Shown here: piece by piece, positions 39,090 to 49,281 of the stretch | How the letters are laid out: every line of letters begins with the position of its first letter | Numbering within the stretch: position 1 is the stretch's first letter | Source: Cyanobacteria bacterium QS_4_48_99 | Lineage (GTDB): Bacteria > Cyanobacteriota > Cyanobacteriia > Cyanobacteriales > Rubidibacteraceae | Direction of reading: 5' to 3' | DNA length: 63,975 nt | Assembly (NCBI GenBank): GCA_003021505.1 | Contig: PXPT01000030.1 | Span: forward strand, 1-63,975 | Position numbers and translations under genes: made by a program | The notes under the pieces: model-generated | Databases searched by the model: none | Told to the model about the DNA's origin: nothing | The model's input: only the letters and a program-made list of their open reading frames with translations

Positions 39090-39671
39090 GTGAGCATATT
39101 TGATGATTTGAATCGCTTCCTCGAAACTCGATTAGAGGAATTCCTGCGTAGCCACCCCCATCTGGAGTTACAGGCGTTGGAAGAGCAACTACGAGAGCAA
39201 CAGGAAGATACCAGGCGCTTAATCGCTGACTTGCAGGGGCAGCAGAAGCGCTTGAAGGATGAAATTCTCTCCATTGCTAAAGATATCCAGCGCTGGCACG
39301 CCAGAATTGATAAAGCTAGAGCAGCTAATCGACCGGACTTGGCTGAAGCTGCCCAAGAGAAAGAGGCATCACTCCTGCGCCTGGGGAATCAGCGTTGGGG
39401 ACAAATGGAGGGCTTGAAAAAGCGCATTGCCCAATCCCAGGATTTATTAAATCAAATTCAGCAACGCCGACAGGAAGTCAAAGCCAAAGCAGCCAACACC
39501 AAATCGTCACAGTCCCAAACTCCCTCTAAGTCCGGCTGGGAAAAATCGGGCTGGAATCAACGGTCGAATTACAGCAACTCTAGTTCAGTTGCCGACCCCC
39601 TAGAAGAAAAGTTTCAGCGCTGGGAAACGGAAAATGAGCTAGAGCAGATGAAGCGAAACCAGAGTCGCTAG
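39090..39671 (+). CDS. Coiled-coil protein, cyanobacterial TIGR04376-like
   Basis: 193 residues, GTG start with TAGGAG about 8 nt upstream. Residues 1-115 are a long charged coiled coil (ELQALEEQLREQQEDTRRLI, IDKARAANRPDLAEAAQEKE). A Ser/Asn/Gln-rich disordered stretch follows (120-165), and the end is again helical (VADPLEEKFQRWETENELEQ). The pattern matches a cyanobacteria-restricted family I recall as TIGR04376, of unknown role. No membrane or enzymatic motif. Confidence 0.65.
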   Translation: MSIFDDLNRFLETRLEEFLRSHPHLELQALEEQLREQQEDTRRLIADLQGQQKRLKDEILSIAKDIQRWHARIDKARAANRPDLAEAAQEKEASLLRLGNQRWGQMEGLKKRIAQSQDLLNQIQQRRQEVKAKAANTKSSQSQTPSKSGWEKSGWNQRSNYSNSSSVADPLEEKFQRWETENELEQMKRNQSR

Positions 39672-39700
39672 TCGCTTCGCTCCCATGGCGTTTTTAATTT

Positions 39701-39937
39701 TTAGTTTTGTTGTAGTAGCTTCTCTGGACTGCTTCTGGGAGGCAATGGTGGTGATTCATCAGGAATGGCAGGATCTCTGCCTAAAAACCAGCAAATTCCC
39801 TTGTCGTAGTTAGAAGCGATCACTAACAATACTCCCCCAACCATATACACTGGCAGTGGCAGGGTGATTTGTTCGATCCACTGATAGACTTCTGCTAATA
39901 CGAATAGCAGTCCAAAGCTAACAAGCCACACTCTCAT
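39701..39937 (-). CDS. Small membrane protein, 78 residues
   Basis: Two hydrophobic segments, about residues 3-20 (VWLVSFGLLFVLAEVY) and 27-45 (LPVYMVGGVLLVIASNY), then a hydrophilic Pro-rich tail DPAIPDESPPLPPRSSP. A short conserved-looking cyanobacterial membrane protein that I cannot name. It converges with the coiled-coil gene, 29 bp between stops. Confidence 0.6.
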   Translation of the reverse strand: MRVWLVSFGLLFVLAEVYQWIEQITLPLPVYMVGGVLLVIASNYDKGICWFLGRDPAIPDESPPLPPRSSPEKLLQQN

Positions 39938-40214
39938 TGCAAGTGCCCGGAAGCGTCAAACGACATGGTAAACGCTTTTACTAAAAATGGGAAGACAGAG
40001 CAGAAGCGGGCAGAGAGAGCAAGGATGGGAATGAAGTCCCCCCCATCGGGGGAGTCATCAGTACTCTGGACAGTTCTTAGTCAACAGTCAGTAGTCCTTA
40101 GTAGCTAACGCTCACCAAATTTACTAATGACTAATGACCAGTAACTAATGACTAATTCCTCTTTTCTGCTCACCTCTACCTACTGCCTACCGTCTTCCGC
40201 GAAGCGAGGAGCCA
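39938..40214. repeat. Intergenic region with heptanucleotide repeats
   Basis: Five consecutive 7-nt units, ACTAATG x2, ACCAGTA, ACTAATG and ACTAATT, occupy 40123-40157. A looser heptad series AGTCAAC/AGTCAGT/AGTCCTT lies just to the left. A CCCCCCATCGGGGG hairpin is at about 40040-40055. Short tandem heptamers are a known feature of heterocystous and other filamentous cyanobacteria. Confidence 0.65.
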
Positions 40215-41222
40215 CTAAACCCTTGCAGCTACCTTAGGCTCAGTAGCGGTAGCAGTCAAGTGTTCATAGGTTTCTCGCATTTTTAGCCCTACAAGCACTT
40301 GAAATAATCCCGAACCATTCTCCGAGCCAGGAGCCTCACGATGCTTGAGCAAGAGGTCAGTCATCTCACCGTAAAACTTAGTGGCAGTCTTGCTGAGGTG
40401 AGTTTCGATGTAAATCATCTCCTCTAAGTTGTCGAAGCGACCATCCACTTCCAAAACCGAGACTTCGTGACCATAGTAGACATCGGGTCCGTAGAACATC
40501 TTGATTCCGGGGTAGGAACAAGTCAGCTTGCGACCACAGGGTCTCCAGTCAATTGTTGAGCCTTCGTCAAACAGGTAAACGGGATCGAGACTTTCTACCC
40601 CTTCTCGCTGGATTAGGCGCACCCGTAAGTAGTTGCATTCTGGGTCGTCTATCAATTGAGTTGGTAAGACCTGAAGGACGACATCAGCATGTTCCTTTTG
40701 TGGCTCAATGTAGGCTTCAAAATCTGGACGTCTGGAGTTGATTGAGGCAAGAATGTCTTCGTAGCGATGCCCCCGCTCTGACATGTCTCGCGCAATTTTC
40801 CATTGAATTTTGACTTGATCGCTGATATCGAGATAGACTCCGAAATCGACCAGCGATCGCACCCGCTCGTCATAGAAGGGATGAAGGCCCTCAATCACAA
40901 TTACTTTATTGGGCTCTATCCGCTCTGGAGGGTCAATATTGCCAGTTTCGTGGTTATAAATGGGCTTGTCGATTGCTTGACCGTTTTTGAGCGCTTTGAC
41001 TTGCTCATACATTAGGTCAAAGTCATTGGCTTTGGGATTGAGTGCCGTTAATCCAGCCTCCTTTCTCCCCTTGCGGTCATGGCTATGATAGTCATCTAGA
41101 CAGATAACCGTCATAAACTCTTCACCGAACAAATCGGTCAAGCGACGCAAAAACGTCGATTTACCGCATCCGGAATCTCCGGCAACACCAATGATAACTA
41201 CGCGATCCGATTGTGCGACCAT
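40215..41222 (-). CDS. prk: Phosphoribulokinase
   Basis: 335 residues. Phosphorylates ribulose-5-phosphate to RuBP in the Calvin cycle. Walker A GDSGCGKST (15-23) includes the first of the regulatory cysteines, C19; C41 in VICLDDYHSHD is the second, so the thioredoxin/CP12-sensitive pair of oxygenic phototrophs is present. IYNHETGNIDPPE and the ATP-site EGLHPFYDERV also occur. Divergent from petH with a 546-bp shared upstream region. Confidence 0.97.
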   Translation of the reverse strand: MVAQSDRVVIIGVAGDSGCGKSTFLRRLTDLFGEEFMTVICLDDYHSHDRKGRKEAGLTALNPKANDFDLMYEQVKALKNGQAIDKPIYNHETGNIDPPERIEPNKVIVIEGLHPFYDERVRSLVDFGVYLDISDQVKIQWKIARDMSERGHRYEDILASINSRRPDFEAYIEPQKEHADVVLQVLPTQLIDDPECNYLRVRLIQREGVESLDPVYLFDEGSTIDWRPCGRKLTCSYPGIKMFYGPDVYYGHEVSVLEVDGRFDNLEEMIYIETHLSKTATKFYGEMTDLLLKHREAPGSENGSGLFQVLVGLKMRETYEHLTATATEPKVAARV

Positions 41223-42995
<1,773 letters not shown>

Positions 42996-43304
42996 GGGCA
43001 ACCTCGAACGCCGTAATACTGAATTTCCACTCGCGCGTCTATCTCCCTTGGCACCAACCCGAAGGAGAAGGCGCGTTAACTACTATTTGGGAAGCAGTCA
43101 GTTGCCTCTGAGATGATCATTAAGTTAAAATTAATTAAGATTTGAGCTATATTCAAATGTTTCAGGCATGTCTGCCCCAAAAGACAAAAGTTAAGCATTG
43201 AGGTAAAACTCAAAAAAAGCTGCTTACCTAATTGTTTCAGCTTGATTGTTTTAATCGGCTGAATCCTAGATCACTCGTATGAGCTGTGCATAGAGCATTA
43301 ACTG
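42996..43304. other. Intergenic region petH / ftsH
   Basis: No gene is seen. It holds the 3' flank of petH and the ftsH promoter; AT-rich around 43110-43160. Confidence 0.4.
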
Positions 43305-45203
43305 ATGAAACTTCCTTGGAGAATCATACTACTTTGGACCTTACCTGCCTTAGTCATTGGATTTTTCCTCTGGCAAGGGACGTTTTCCCCCGCAAGCGGA
43401 GAAATGGGGGGAAACGCCGCTAGCACTCGCATGAGCTACGGTCGCTTTTTGGAATATCTGGATACAGGAAAAGTATCCAGTGTTGACCTTTACGATAACG
43501 GTCAAACAGCCATTGTGGAAGCCGCTGACCCGCAACTGGATGGCAGAATGCAAAAACTGCGAGTGGAGCTGCCAGATAGGTCTCCAGAGTTAATTAGCAA
43601 GCTTAGAGAAGCAGATGTCTCCTTTGATGCCCATCCTTCTGGCGACGATGGCGCGATTTGGGGATTGCTGGGCAATTTAATTTTCCCCATCCTGTTAATT
43701 GCAGGGCTGTTTTTCCTCTTTCGTCGCTCGTCGGGTAACTCCGGAGGTGGCGGTGGTCCCGGTCAAGCAATGAATTTTGGGAAATCGAAAGCTCGCTTTC
43801 AGATGGAAGCGAAAACCGGCGTTGTTTTTGATGACGTTGCTGGCATTGAGGAAGCCAAGCAAGACCTACAAGAAGTAGTTACCTTTCTGAAGCAGCCGGA
43901 ACGCTTTACTGCGGTGGGTGCTCGGATTCCCAAAGGGGCACTATTGGTAGGTCCTCCCGGAACAGGTAAGACTCTCCTAGCAAAAGCGATCGCTGGTGAG
44001 GCAGGTGTTCCCTTCTTCAGCATTTCCGGCTCGGAGTTTGTGGAGATGTTTGTAGGCGTGGGTGCCTCTCGCGTCCGCGATCTATTTAAGAAAGCAAAAG
44101 AGAATGCGCCCTGCTTAATCTTCATTGACGAACTCGACGCAGTGGGACGACAACGCGGTGCCGGAATTGGTGGCGGCAACGACGAGAGAGAGCAAACTCT
44201 CAACCAGTTGCTTACCGAGATGGATGGATTTGAAGGCAACACTGGCATTATTATCATCGCGGCGACCAACCGCCCTGATGTTTTAGACCAGGCGTTACTG
44301 CGCCCTGGACGTTTCGACCGACAAATCATGGTCGATTCGCCTGACCTCAAAGGGCGGACGAGTATCTTAAACGTTCATGCGCGCAACAAAAAGCTTGCTC
44401 CTGAAGTTTCAATTGAAAAGATTGCTCGTCGCACGCCAGGATTTACAGGGGCAGATTTGGCTAACCTGCTTAACGAAGCAGCCATCTTGACAGCACGACG
44501 GCGCAAAGACGCGATCAGCATGCCAGAAATTAATGATGCGGTTGACCGCGTTATTGCCGGGATGGAAGGAACGCCCTTAGTCGATAGTAAGAGCAAGCGA
44601 CTGATTGCTTACCACGAAGTCGGTCACGCCATGATCGGGACTTTGCTTAAGGATCACGACCCAGTTCAGAAAGTCACCCTCATTCCCAGAGGACAAGCTC
44701 AGGGTTTAACCTGGTTTACTCCCGGTGAAGAACAAAGCTTAGTCTCAAGATCGCAGTTGAAGGCTCGCATTACTGGTGCTCTAGGTGGCAGAGCCGCAGA
44801 AGAGGAAGTATTTGGCGATGCTGAAGTGACTAGTGGTGCTGGCGGCGACCTTCAGCAGTTAACCGCAATGGCACGGCAAATGGTAACGCGCTTTGGCATG
44901 TCCGATTTAGGACCAATGTCACTAGAAGAGCAAGGAGGCGGAGAAGTCTTCCTCGGTGGCGGTTTAACTCGCTCTGAGTACTCCGAAGAAATTTCGTCTC
45001 GGATTGATTCCCAAGTGCGCGAAATTGTGGAGCAGTGCCACGACAATGCCCGCCAGATCATTCGAGACCATCGCGCCGCAGTTGACCGCTTGGTGGATCT
45101 CTTAATTGAAAAAGAAACGATTGAAGGCGAAGAGTTCCGCCAAATCATCGCTGAATATACGGACGTTCCAGAAAAGGAGCAATACGTGCCTCAGTTTTCC
45201 TGA
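43305..45203 (+). CDS. ftsH: ATP-dependent zinc metalloprotease FtsH
   Basis: 632 residues. N-terminal helix about 6-23 and second helix about 120-139 flank a lumenal/periplasmic domain. AAA+ domain: Walker A GPPGTGKT (216-223), Walker [11 protein letters not shown], second region of homology [19 protein letters not shown]. The zinc site is HEVGH (437-441; most homologues have HEAGH). Thylakoid FtsH complexes degrade damaged D1 in PSII repair (family knowledge); the paralogue type cannot be fixed here. A terminator follows. Confidence 0.96.
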   Translation: MKLPWRIILLWTLPALVIGFFLWQGTFSPASGEMGGNAASTRMSYGRFLEYLDTGKVSSVDLYDNGQTAIVEAADPQLDGRMQKLRVELPDRSPELISKLREADVSFDAHPSGDDGAIWGLLGNLIFPILLIAGLFFLFRRSSGNSGGGGGPGQAMNFGKSKARFQMEAKTGVVFDDVAGIEEAKQDLQEVVTFLKQPERFTAVGARIPKGALLVGPPGTGKTLLAKAIAGEAGVPFFSISGSEFVEMFVGVGASRVRDLFKKAKENAPCLIFIDELDAVGRQRGAGIGGGNDEREQTLNQLLTEMDGFEGNTGIIIIAATNRPDVLDQALLRPGRFDRQIMVDSPDLKGRTSILNVHARNKKLAPEVSIEKIARRTPGFTGADLANLLNEAAILTARRRKDAISMPEINDAVDRVIAGMEGTPLVDSKSKRLIAYHEVGHAMIGTLLKDHDPVQKVTLIPRGQAQGLTWFTPGEEQSLVSRSQLKARITGALGGRAAEEEVFGDAEVTSGAGGDLQQLTAMARQMVTRFGMSDLGPMSLEEQGGGEVFLGGGLTRSEYSEEISSRIDSQVREIVEQCHDNARQIIRDHRAAVDRLVDLLIEKETIEGEEFRQIIAEYTDVPEKEQYVPQFS

Positions 45204-45230
45204 AAAGGCGCCTTGAGTGAAGGAACGAAC

Positions 45231-45263
45231 AACTCCTGGCAAGCGTGAAGCAGCCAGGAGTTT
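45231..45263 (+). terminator. Probable ftsH terminator
   Basis: AACTCCTGGC and GCCAGGAGTT (45231-45240, 45253-45262) form a perfect 10-bp stem with a 12-nt loop, followed by a short T stretch. It starts 28 bp past the ftsH stop. Confidence 0.6.
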
Positions 45264-45389
45264 CGTGGTGCTGTAGTCCTTGTTCGGGTAGATTATTCGC
45301 TACTAGATTGGTGCAGTTGTTCCTCTATCAGCATTCGTAAACGGGATGGATATGCGCCCTGTAAATTTTGAATTTTGAATGCGTAAATT

Positions 45390-45995
45390 TTGAATTGTTC
45401 TGTCACTCTGCAAACTAACTGGCACGCTCTCCATCCCATCTGGAAAGGTGGAGAAGAAACAGTTCAGAAAGGATTACCCCATAGCCAACTCGCGCCTGCT
45501 TGGCAAATCCTGCTTTTGGGAGACGGTTCTCCTACTCGCCACTTGCGATTGCTTACCCGCGAGCCAGTTGAGGTGGATGTAATTGATATGTCCTCGATTG
45601 GGACGAATGATGATGGCGCACCTAGCCAAATCCAAGCCGTACCTGAACCCAGGCTGCGACGACAAGTATGGCTGCGAACCGCTTCGGGACAGCGACTTGC
45701 CTACGCCGCTTCTTGGTGGGATGGCAACCATGTGGATGATTATTTGCGGAATCGTGCCTTGCCCATTTGGGATAATCTTTCCCGCTTGCATACCGAGTTA
45801 TATCGAGATATCCAAGGCGTATACTACGGTTACTCGGCAGCTTTAGAGTCTGCTTTTGGGGAGAAAGGACCTTTCTGGGGTCGCCACTATCTATTTTGGC
45901 ATCACGGAGAGCCACTCACCCTAATTTATGAAGTGTTTTCGCCTTATTTGTCGAAATATCTCGGAGAAATGAGCAAAACAACTCAGAGCGAGTAA
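45390..45995 (+). CDS. Chorismate lyase (cyanobacterial UbiC-like)
   Basis: 201 residues from a TTG start; the nearest ATG (45379) is in another frame. Converts chorismate to 4-hydroxybenzoate plus pyruvate, the head-group precursor of plastoquinone in cyanobacteria. The central LAPAWQILLLGDGSPTRHLR, EVDVIDMS and RQVWLRTASGQRLAYAASWW fit the compact cyanobacterial family. GRHYLFWHHGEPLTLIYEVF near the end is the substrate-binding helix region. A strong terminator follows. Confidence 0.75.
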   Translation: MNCSVTLQTNWHALHPIWKGGEETVQKGLPHSQLAPAWQILLLGDGSPTRHLRLLTREPVEVDVIDMSSIGTNDDGAPSQIQAVPEPRLRRQVWLRTASGQRLAYAASWWDGNHVDDYLRNRALPIWDNLSRLHTELYRDIQGVYYGYSAALESAFGEKGPFWGRHYLFWHHGEPLTLIYEVFSPYLSKYLGEMSKTTQSE

Positions 45996-46017
45996 GAATT
46001 AAGAAAGCTTTACCATT

Positions 46018-46066
46018 AAAAAAACTCTGGGGAATCTTGCCGTGTTTCGATCCCCAGAGCTTTTTT
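46018..46066 (+). terminator. Intrinsic terminator after chorismate lyase gene
   Basis: CTCTGGGGA (46025-46033) pairs perfectly with TCCCCAGAG (46051-46059), preceded by an A-run and followed by CTTTTTT. It may work in both directions. Confidence 0.8.
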
Positions 46067-46476
46067 ATCCGATCGCTCCTCACTCACCACTAGATATAAA
46101 GTGTAAGTTCTTTACTACGATGAAAGTTAAGCTAGGTGACACTTTAGCGATCGTCATAGCGAATTCGGCGCGGTAGTGAGTATTGCGTTCTGAGGCTTTT
46201 TCTAGGCTCACTATAGGGCGTATTTACCGAATTTAGCACTTTCCGGGATTTTAAAGAACCACAAAGGCGCAAATAACGCAAATAATTTCGTTACTTAACC
46301 TTTTTATTACTAATTTTTTACTTTTGCATAACCTTTTTGGATTACTCTATATACATGCATTTAGATTTGTATCCTTTTCCAGAATACTAGAAAGGAAGGC
46401 GAGATAAAGATGATTAATCTAAAATTGGAAATGGGTGTAGATTGCTCGTGGGGAGCTAATTAGGCTCAAGTCCATT
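46067..46476. other. Upstream region of the WD40 gene
   Basis: No established gene. A possible 17-codon leader (46410-46463, MINLKLEMGVDCSWGAN) has AAGGAAGGCGAG upstream; it ends 13 bp before the WD40 start. The rest is AT-rich. Confidence 0.35.
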
Positions 46477-48927
46477 ATGGAGCAGTGGTTTAATTTATTC
46501 CTTCAAGCGTTTGTTCCTGTCCTCAAAAGCTTACTGTATACGAGGCCAAAAAATCAGTTACGCTGCGTTCCTTTGGAGCCAGACAATAAACTACCGAACC
46601 AACTAAGTTTACCTGATGTCGAAGCAGCAAAATACCTTAACTCGGATGGACAAAATTTCCAGAAAGAATTGCTTCAACTCAGCAAGGAAATTCACGATCT
46701 AATCCAGAGTGTCGGCGGAGTTGTCCAGCAAACAAGTCTGGATTGGGAAAGATGGCAATTTCAAAAGGAAAAAGCGCTACAGCAGCAATTAGTCGCTTAC
46801 CAGCGCGAGACACTCTTAGAACTGGCAGCCTATCAGCGCGAAACAACGCTGAAGTTACCAGAAATTAACAAAATTATTGAAAACTGGCCCTTACGGTTAT
46901 TTCCTTCGCAGCTTTTAGAGTCTAGCGATCGCAACGAAAATGAGAAGATTCCACTACGGATTTTTTTAGCACTGCCCAATCTCGAGTGCGACTCTCTTGG
47001 CAATTTAGGCGTGCCAGACTTGGAACCGAAAATAGCGCAAGGATTGCGAGAATTTTTGAGTCAGAATTATTCGCTACATAGTCAAGTTAGACCGACAGAA
47101 TTTTTAGGTGGAGTCTGGCAGAGTAAAAACTTTCACAGCGAATCTAGCATTAAGGCGCTATTTGGAATGCTCAAGTCTGAGCCAACGCTGGTGCTGGAAT
47201 CAGAAATTGAGGGAGATAATTTATACTTCCGCATGGCTTACTGGGGGTTGGGACAGCAAACCTATTGCTATGAAACGCTTTTTAAACTGCCTTACCGGGA
47301 ATTAATTGATGCCTCTGCCAAGGCTCGTGCAAAGCAGTGGAAAAAAACACGAGATCAACTCCTCGCATTAGGGAAAAACCTCGCAGACATCAAGCGATGG
47401 GGTGGGAATAATTACCACAATTTGGCAATCCTGGAAGAGGAAGAGGAATTACAACAGGCTGGCGTAGATACAAGCGAGCTAACCTTCTCTTACGAAGCTA
47501 ATCGCACCGATTGGGATAACTTTAAGCAGTTTTTAAGTACCTGCCACTGTCTAGTTGCAGGCTGGATGGCAGACATTCACCATCTCGTTAGCGATGATGT
47601 CTCTCCCCAACTGCCGAAGTTGCTTCCTCAGCTAACCCAAAATTTGCCTGACCAGCAATTGGTACAGCTAATCATGGCAACCACAGCCTCGATTTACGAA
47701 AATGTGTTTGAAGCACTCACAATGGAACGACCTTGCTGGAAGCCAGAATTGGCTTTGAAGCTTGCCCAAAGCCTAACTCATTTACCCGATCGCGGCTGGG
47801 CAGAGGCGCAACTCGATTACTCGCTGCATGTCTGGCTGCAACAGCGCCAAGTCTCTCCAAGGAAAGGACGAATACAAGCACTGCAAGCCATGCATGCTGT
47901 ATTAACTAGGCAAGATGAGGAGTATTGCCAGACGCTGCGAGACTGTTTGGTTACTCTTGGAGAGGAGCAAGGAGTGAGTGAGGTAGAGAGTCTTCTGGAA
48001 GCGATCGCCTCCCTCAAAGTGCAACAGACATTGGCAAATGTCTCTCTTGTCCGTACCTTCGGTGGCTTTTCTGAGCAAGTGTCCGCACTTGCCATTAGCC
48101 CGGATGGACAAACCCTCATGAGTGGTGGTGACAACAACACCATTAAGCTTTGGCAGCTTGGGACCAACTTGCAACCAGTACCGCAAAGCACCCTTAACGG
48201 GAATTCTGGTAAGGTTTTAACCCTCACTTGCAGTGGACAAACCCTCGCCAGTAGCACCCAAGGCAAGGATAGAAGTCCCATCCAAATTTGGGATCTTAAC
48301 GCGGGCAAACTGCGGCGATCGCTGTTTGGGCATAAAAAACCCATTCTTGCCCTGGCAATTTCTCCTGAGGGGCAGATACTCGCCAGTGGCTCCCATAAAA
48401 TTAAACTTTGGAACCTCCCCACGGGAGAACCGCTGCAAACACTGTTTGGACACAAAAAAGGGGTTTACTCACTCGCCTTTGGCACAGATGGTCAAACCCT
48501 GGTTAGTGGTAGTGAAGATCACACGGTAAAGATTTGGAATCCGCATGCAGAACAAACACCGCGTGTCCTCGCTGGGCATCAAGGCAGTGTGAGGTCTGTC
48601 GCCATTAGTCTCGATGGGCAAATGATTATCAGTGGCAGTGACGATCAGACAATCAAGCTGTGGGATGCACAGACCGGAAAACTGCACCGCACACTTACCG
48701 GACACGCTGGTGCAGTTTATACCGTTGCGATTACTCCTGATGGGAAACATCTCATCACTGGGAGTGAAGACAAAACCATAAAAATTTGGGAAATTGCCAC
48801 AGGAGAGCTGCTTCAGACGCTTGCAGCTCACAGAGGCGCAGTTGGGGCTATCGCCACTAGTCCCGATGGGCAGACTATCGCTAGTGCCAGTGAGGACAAG
48901 ACGATGGGGATTTGGCAGGTGCTTTGA
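46477..48927 (+). CDS. WD40 beta-propeller protein with uncharacterised N-terminal half
   Basis: 816 residues. The C-terminal part, about 525-816, contains exactly seven WD40 blades (for example SPDGQTLMSGGDNNTIKLW, LFGHKKGVYSLAFGTDGQTL, LTGHAGAVYTVAITPDGKHL), a complete propeller. The N-terminal 520 residues have a short coiled coil near 65-125 with a YQRETLLEL/YQRETTLKL repeat, a mixed alpha/beta region about 150-310 (RIFLALPNLECD, FLGGVWQSKNFHSESSIKAL), and a helical region to 520. I see no P-loop, kinase or caspase motif. A protein-interaction role is likely; the N-terminal domain is unrecognised. Confidence 0.8.
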   Translation: MEQWFNLFLQAFVPVLKSLLYTRPKNQLRCVPLEPDNKLPNQLSLPDVEAAKYLNSDGQNFQKELLQLSKEIHDLIQSVGGVVQQTSLDWERWQFQKEKALQQQLVAYQRETLLELAAYQRETTLKLPEINKIIENWPLRLFPSQLLESSDRNENEKIPLRIFLALPNLECDSLGNLGVPDLEPKIAQGLREFLSQNYSLHSQVRPTEFLGGVWQSKNFHSESSIKALFGMLKSEPTLVLESEIEGDNLYFRMAYWGLGQQTYCYETLFKLPYRELIDASAKARAKQWKKTRDQLLALGKNLADIKRWGGNNYHNLAILEEEEELQQAGVDTSELTFSYEANRTDWDNFKQFLSTCHCLVAGWMADIHHLVSDDVSPQLPKLLPQLTQNLPDQQLVQLIMATTASIYENVFEALTMERPCWKPELALKLAQSLTHLPDRGWAEAQLDYSLHVWLQQRQVSPRKGRIQALQAMHAVLTRQDEEYCQTLRDCLVTLGEEQGVSEVESLLEAIASLKVQQTLANVSLVRTFGGFSEQVSALAISPDGQTLMSGGDNNTIKLWQLGTNLQPVPQSTLNGNSGKVLTLTCSGQTLASSTQGKDRSPIQIWDLNAGKLRRSLFGHKKPILALAISPEGQILASGSHKIKLWNLPTGEPLQTLFGHKKGVYSLAFGTDGQTLVSGSEDHTVKIWNPHAEQTPRVLAGHQGSVRSVAISLDGQMIISGSDDQTIKLWDAQTGKLHRTLTGHAGAVYTVAITPDGKHLITGSEDKTIKIWEIATGELLQTLAAHRGAVGAIATSPDGQTIASASEDKTMGIWQVL

Positions 48928-48983
48928 TATCAACTCCGGTTAAACACCCATAGTTATGGCAGACGCGGGAACACGGAGAGATT

Positions 48984-49181
48984 TTGATTATGGGTAATCA
49001 AGCGGATTTCGTGTCAGCACCCCCGACTCGGAAGGCTAAAGCCGAACGGCTAATACCATTTTTCAAAAATGATGATAGACATAGCAGAGAAGTAAACGGT
49101 GCAGTAGAACTAGCTAGCGGTCGTCAATTTATTTGGGGGTTTTCCCACCTCGATCAGGTATGCTTCGAACAATATCTTTAG
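48984..49181 (+). pseudogene. IS630-family transposase scrap
   Basis: Only the last 30 or so residues are recognisable: NGAVELASGRQFIWGFSHLD then QVCFEQYL. This aligns with EPLSGEDFMLEFSHLDSFCF in the broken IS630 element at 57.4 kb and corresponds to the middle of the DDE domain. Residues before about 49090 do not fit. Orphan fragment with no visible inverted repeats. Confidence 0.65.
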
Positions 49182-49281
49182 CAACCGGAGTTTTTGGCAT
49201 GTAGATCAGCACCCTTTCTTCTCTGTGCCCTTTTTCTCTGCGGTTCTTTAAACCTATCTTATGGCACCAATTCTATATTTG

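Noticed and set aside
40123-40157. Possible CRISPR array
   Set aside because: The units are 7-nt tandem repeats without spacers; no 23-47-nt direct repeats with unique spacers and no cas genes are seen anywhere in the window.
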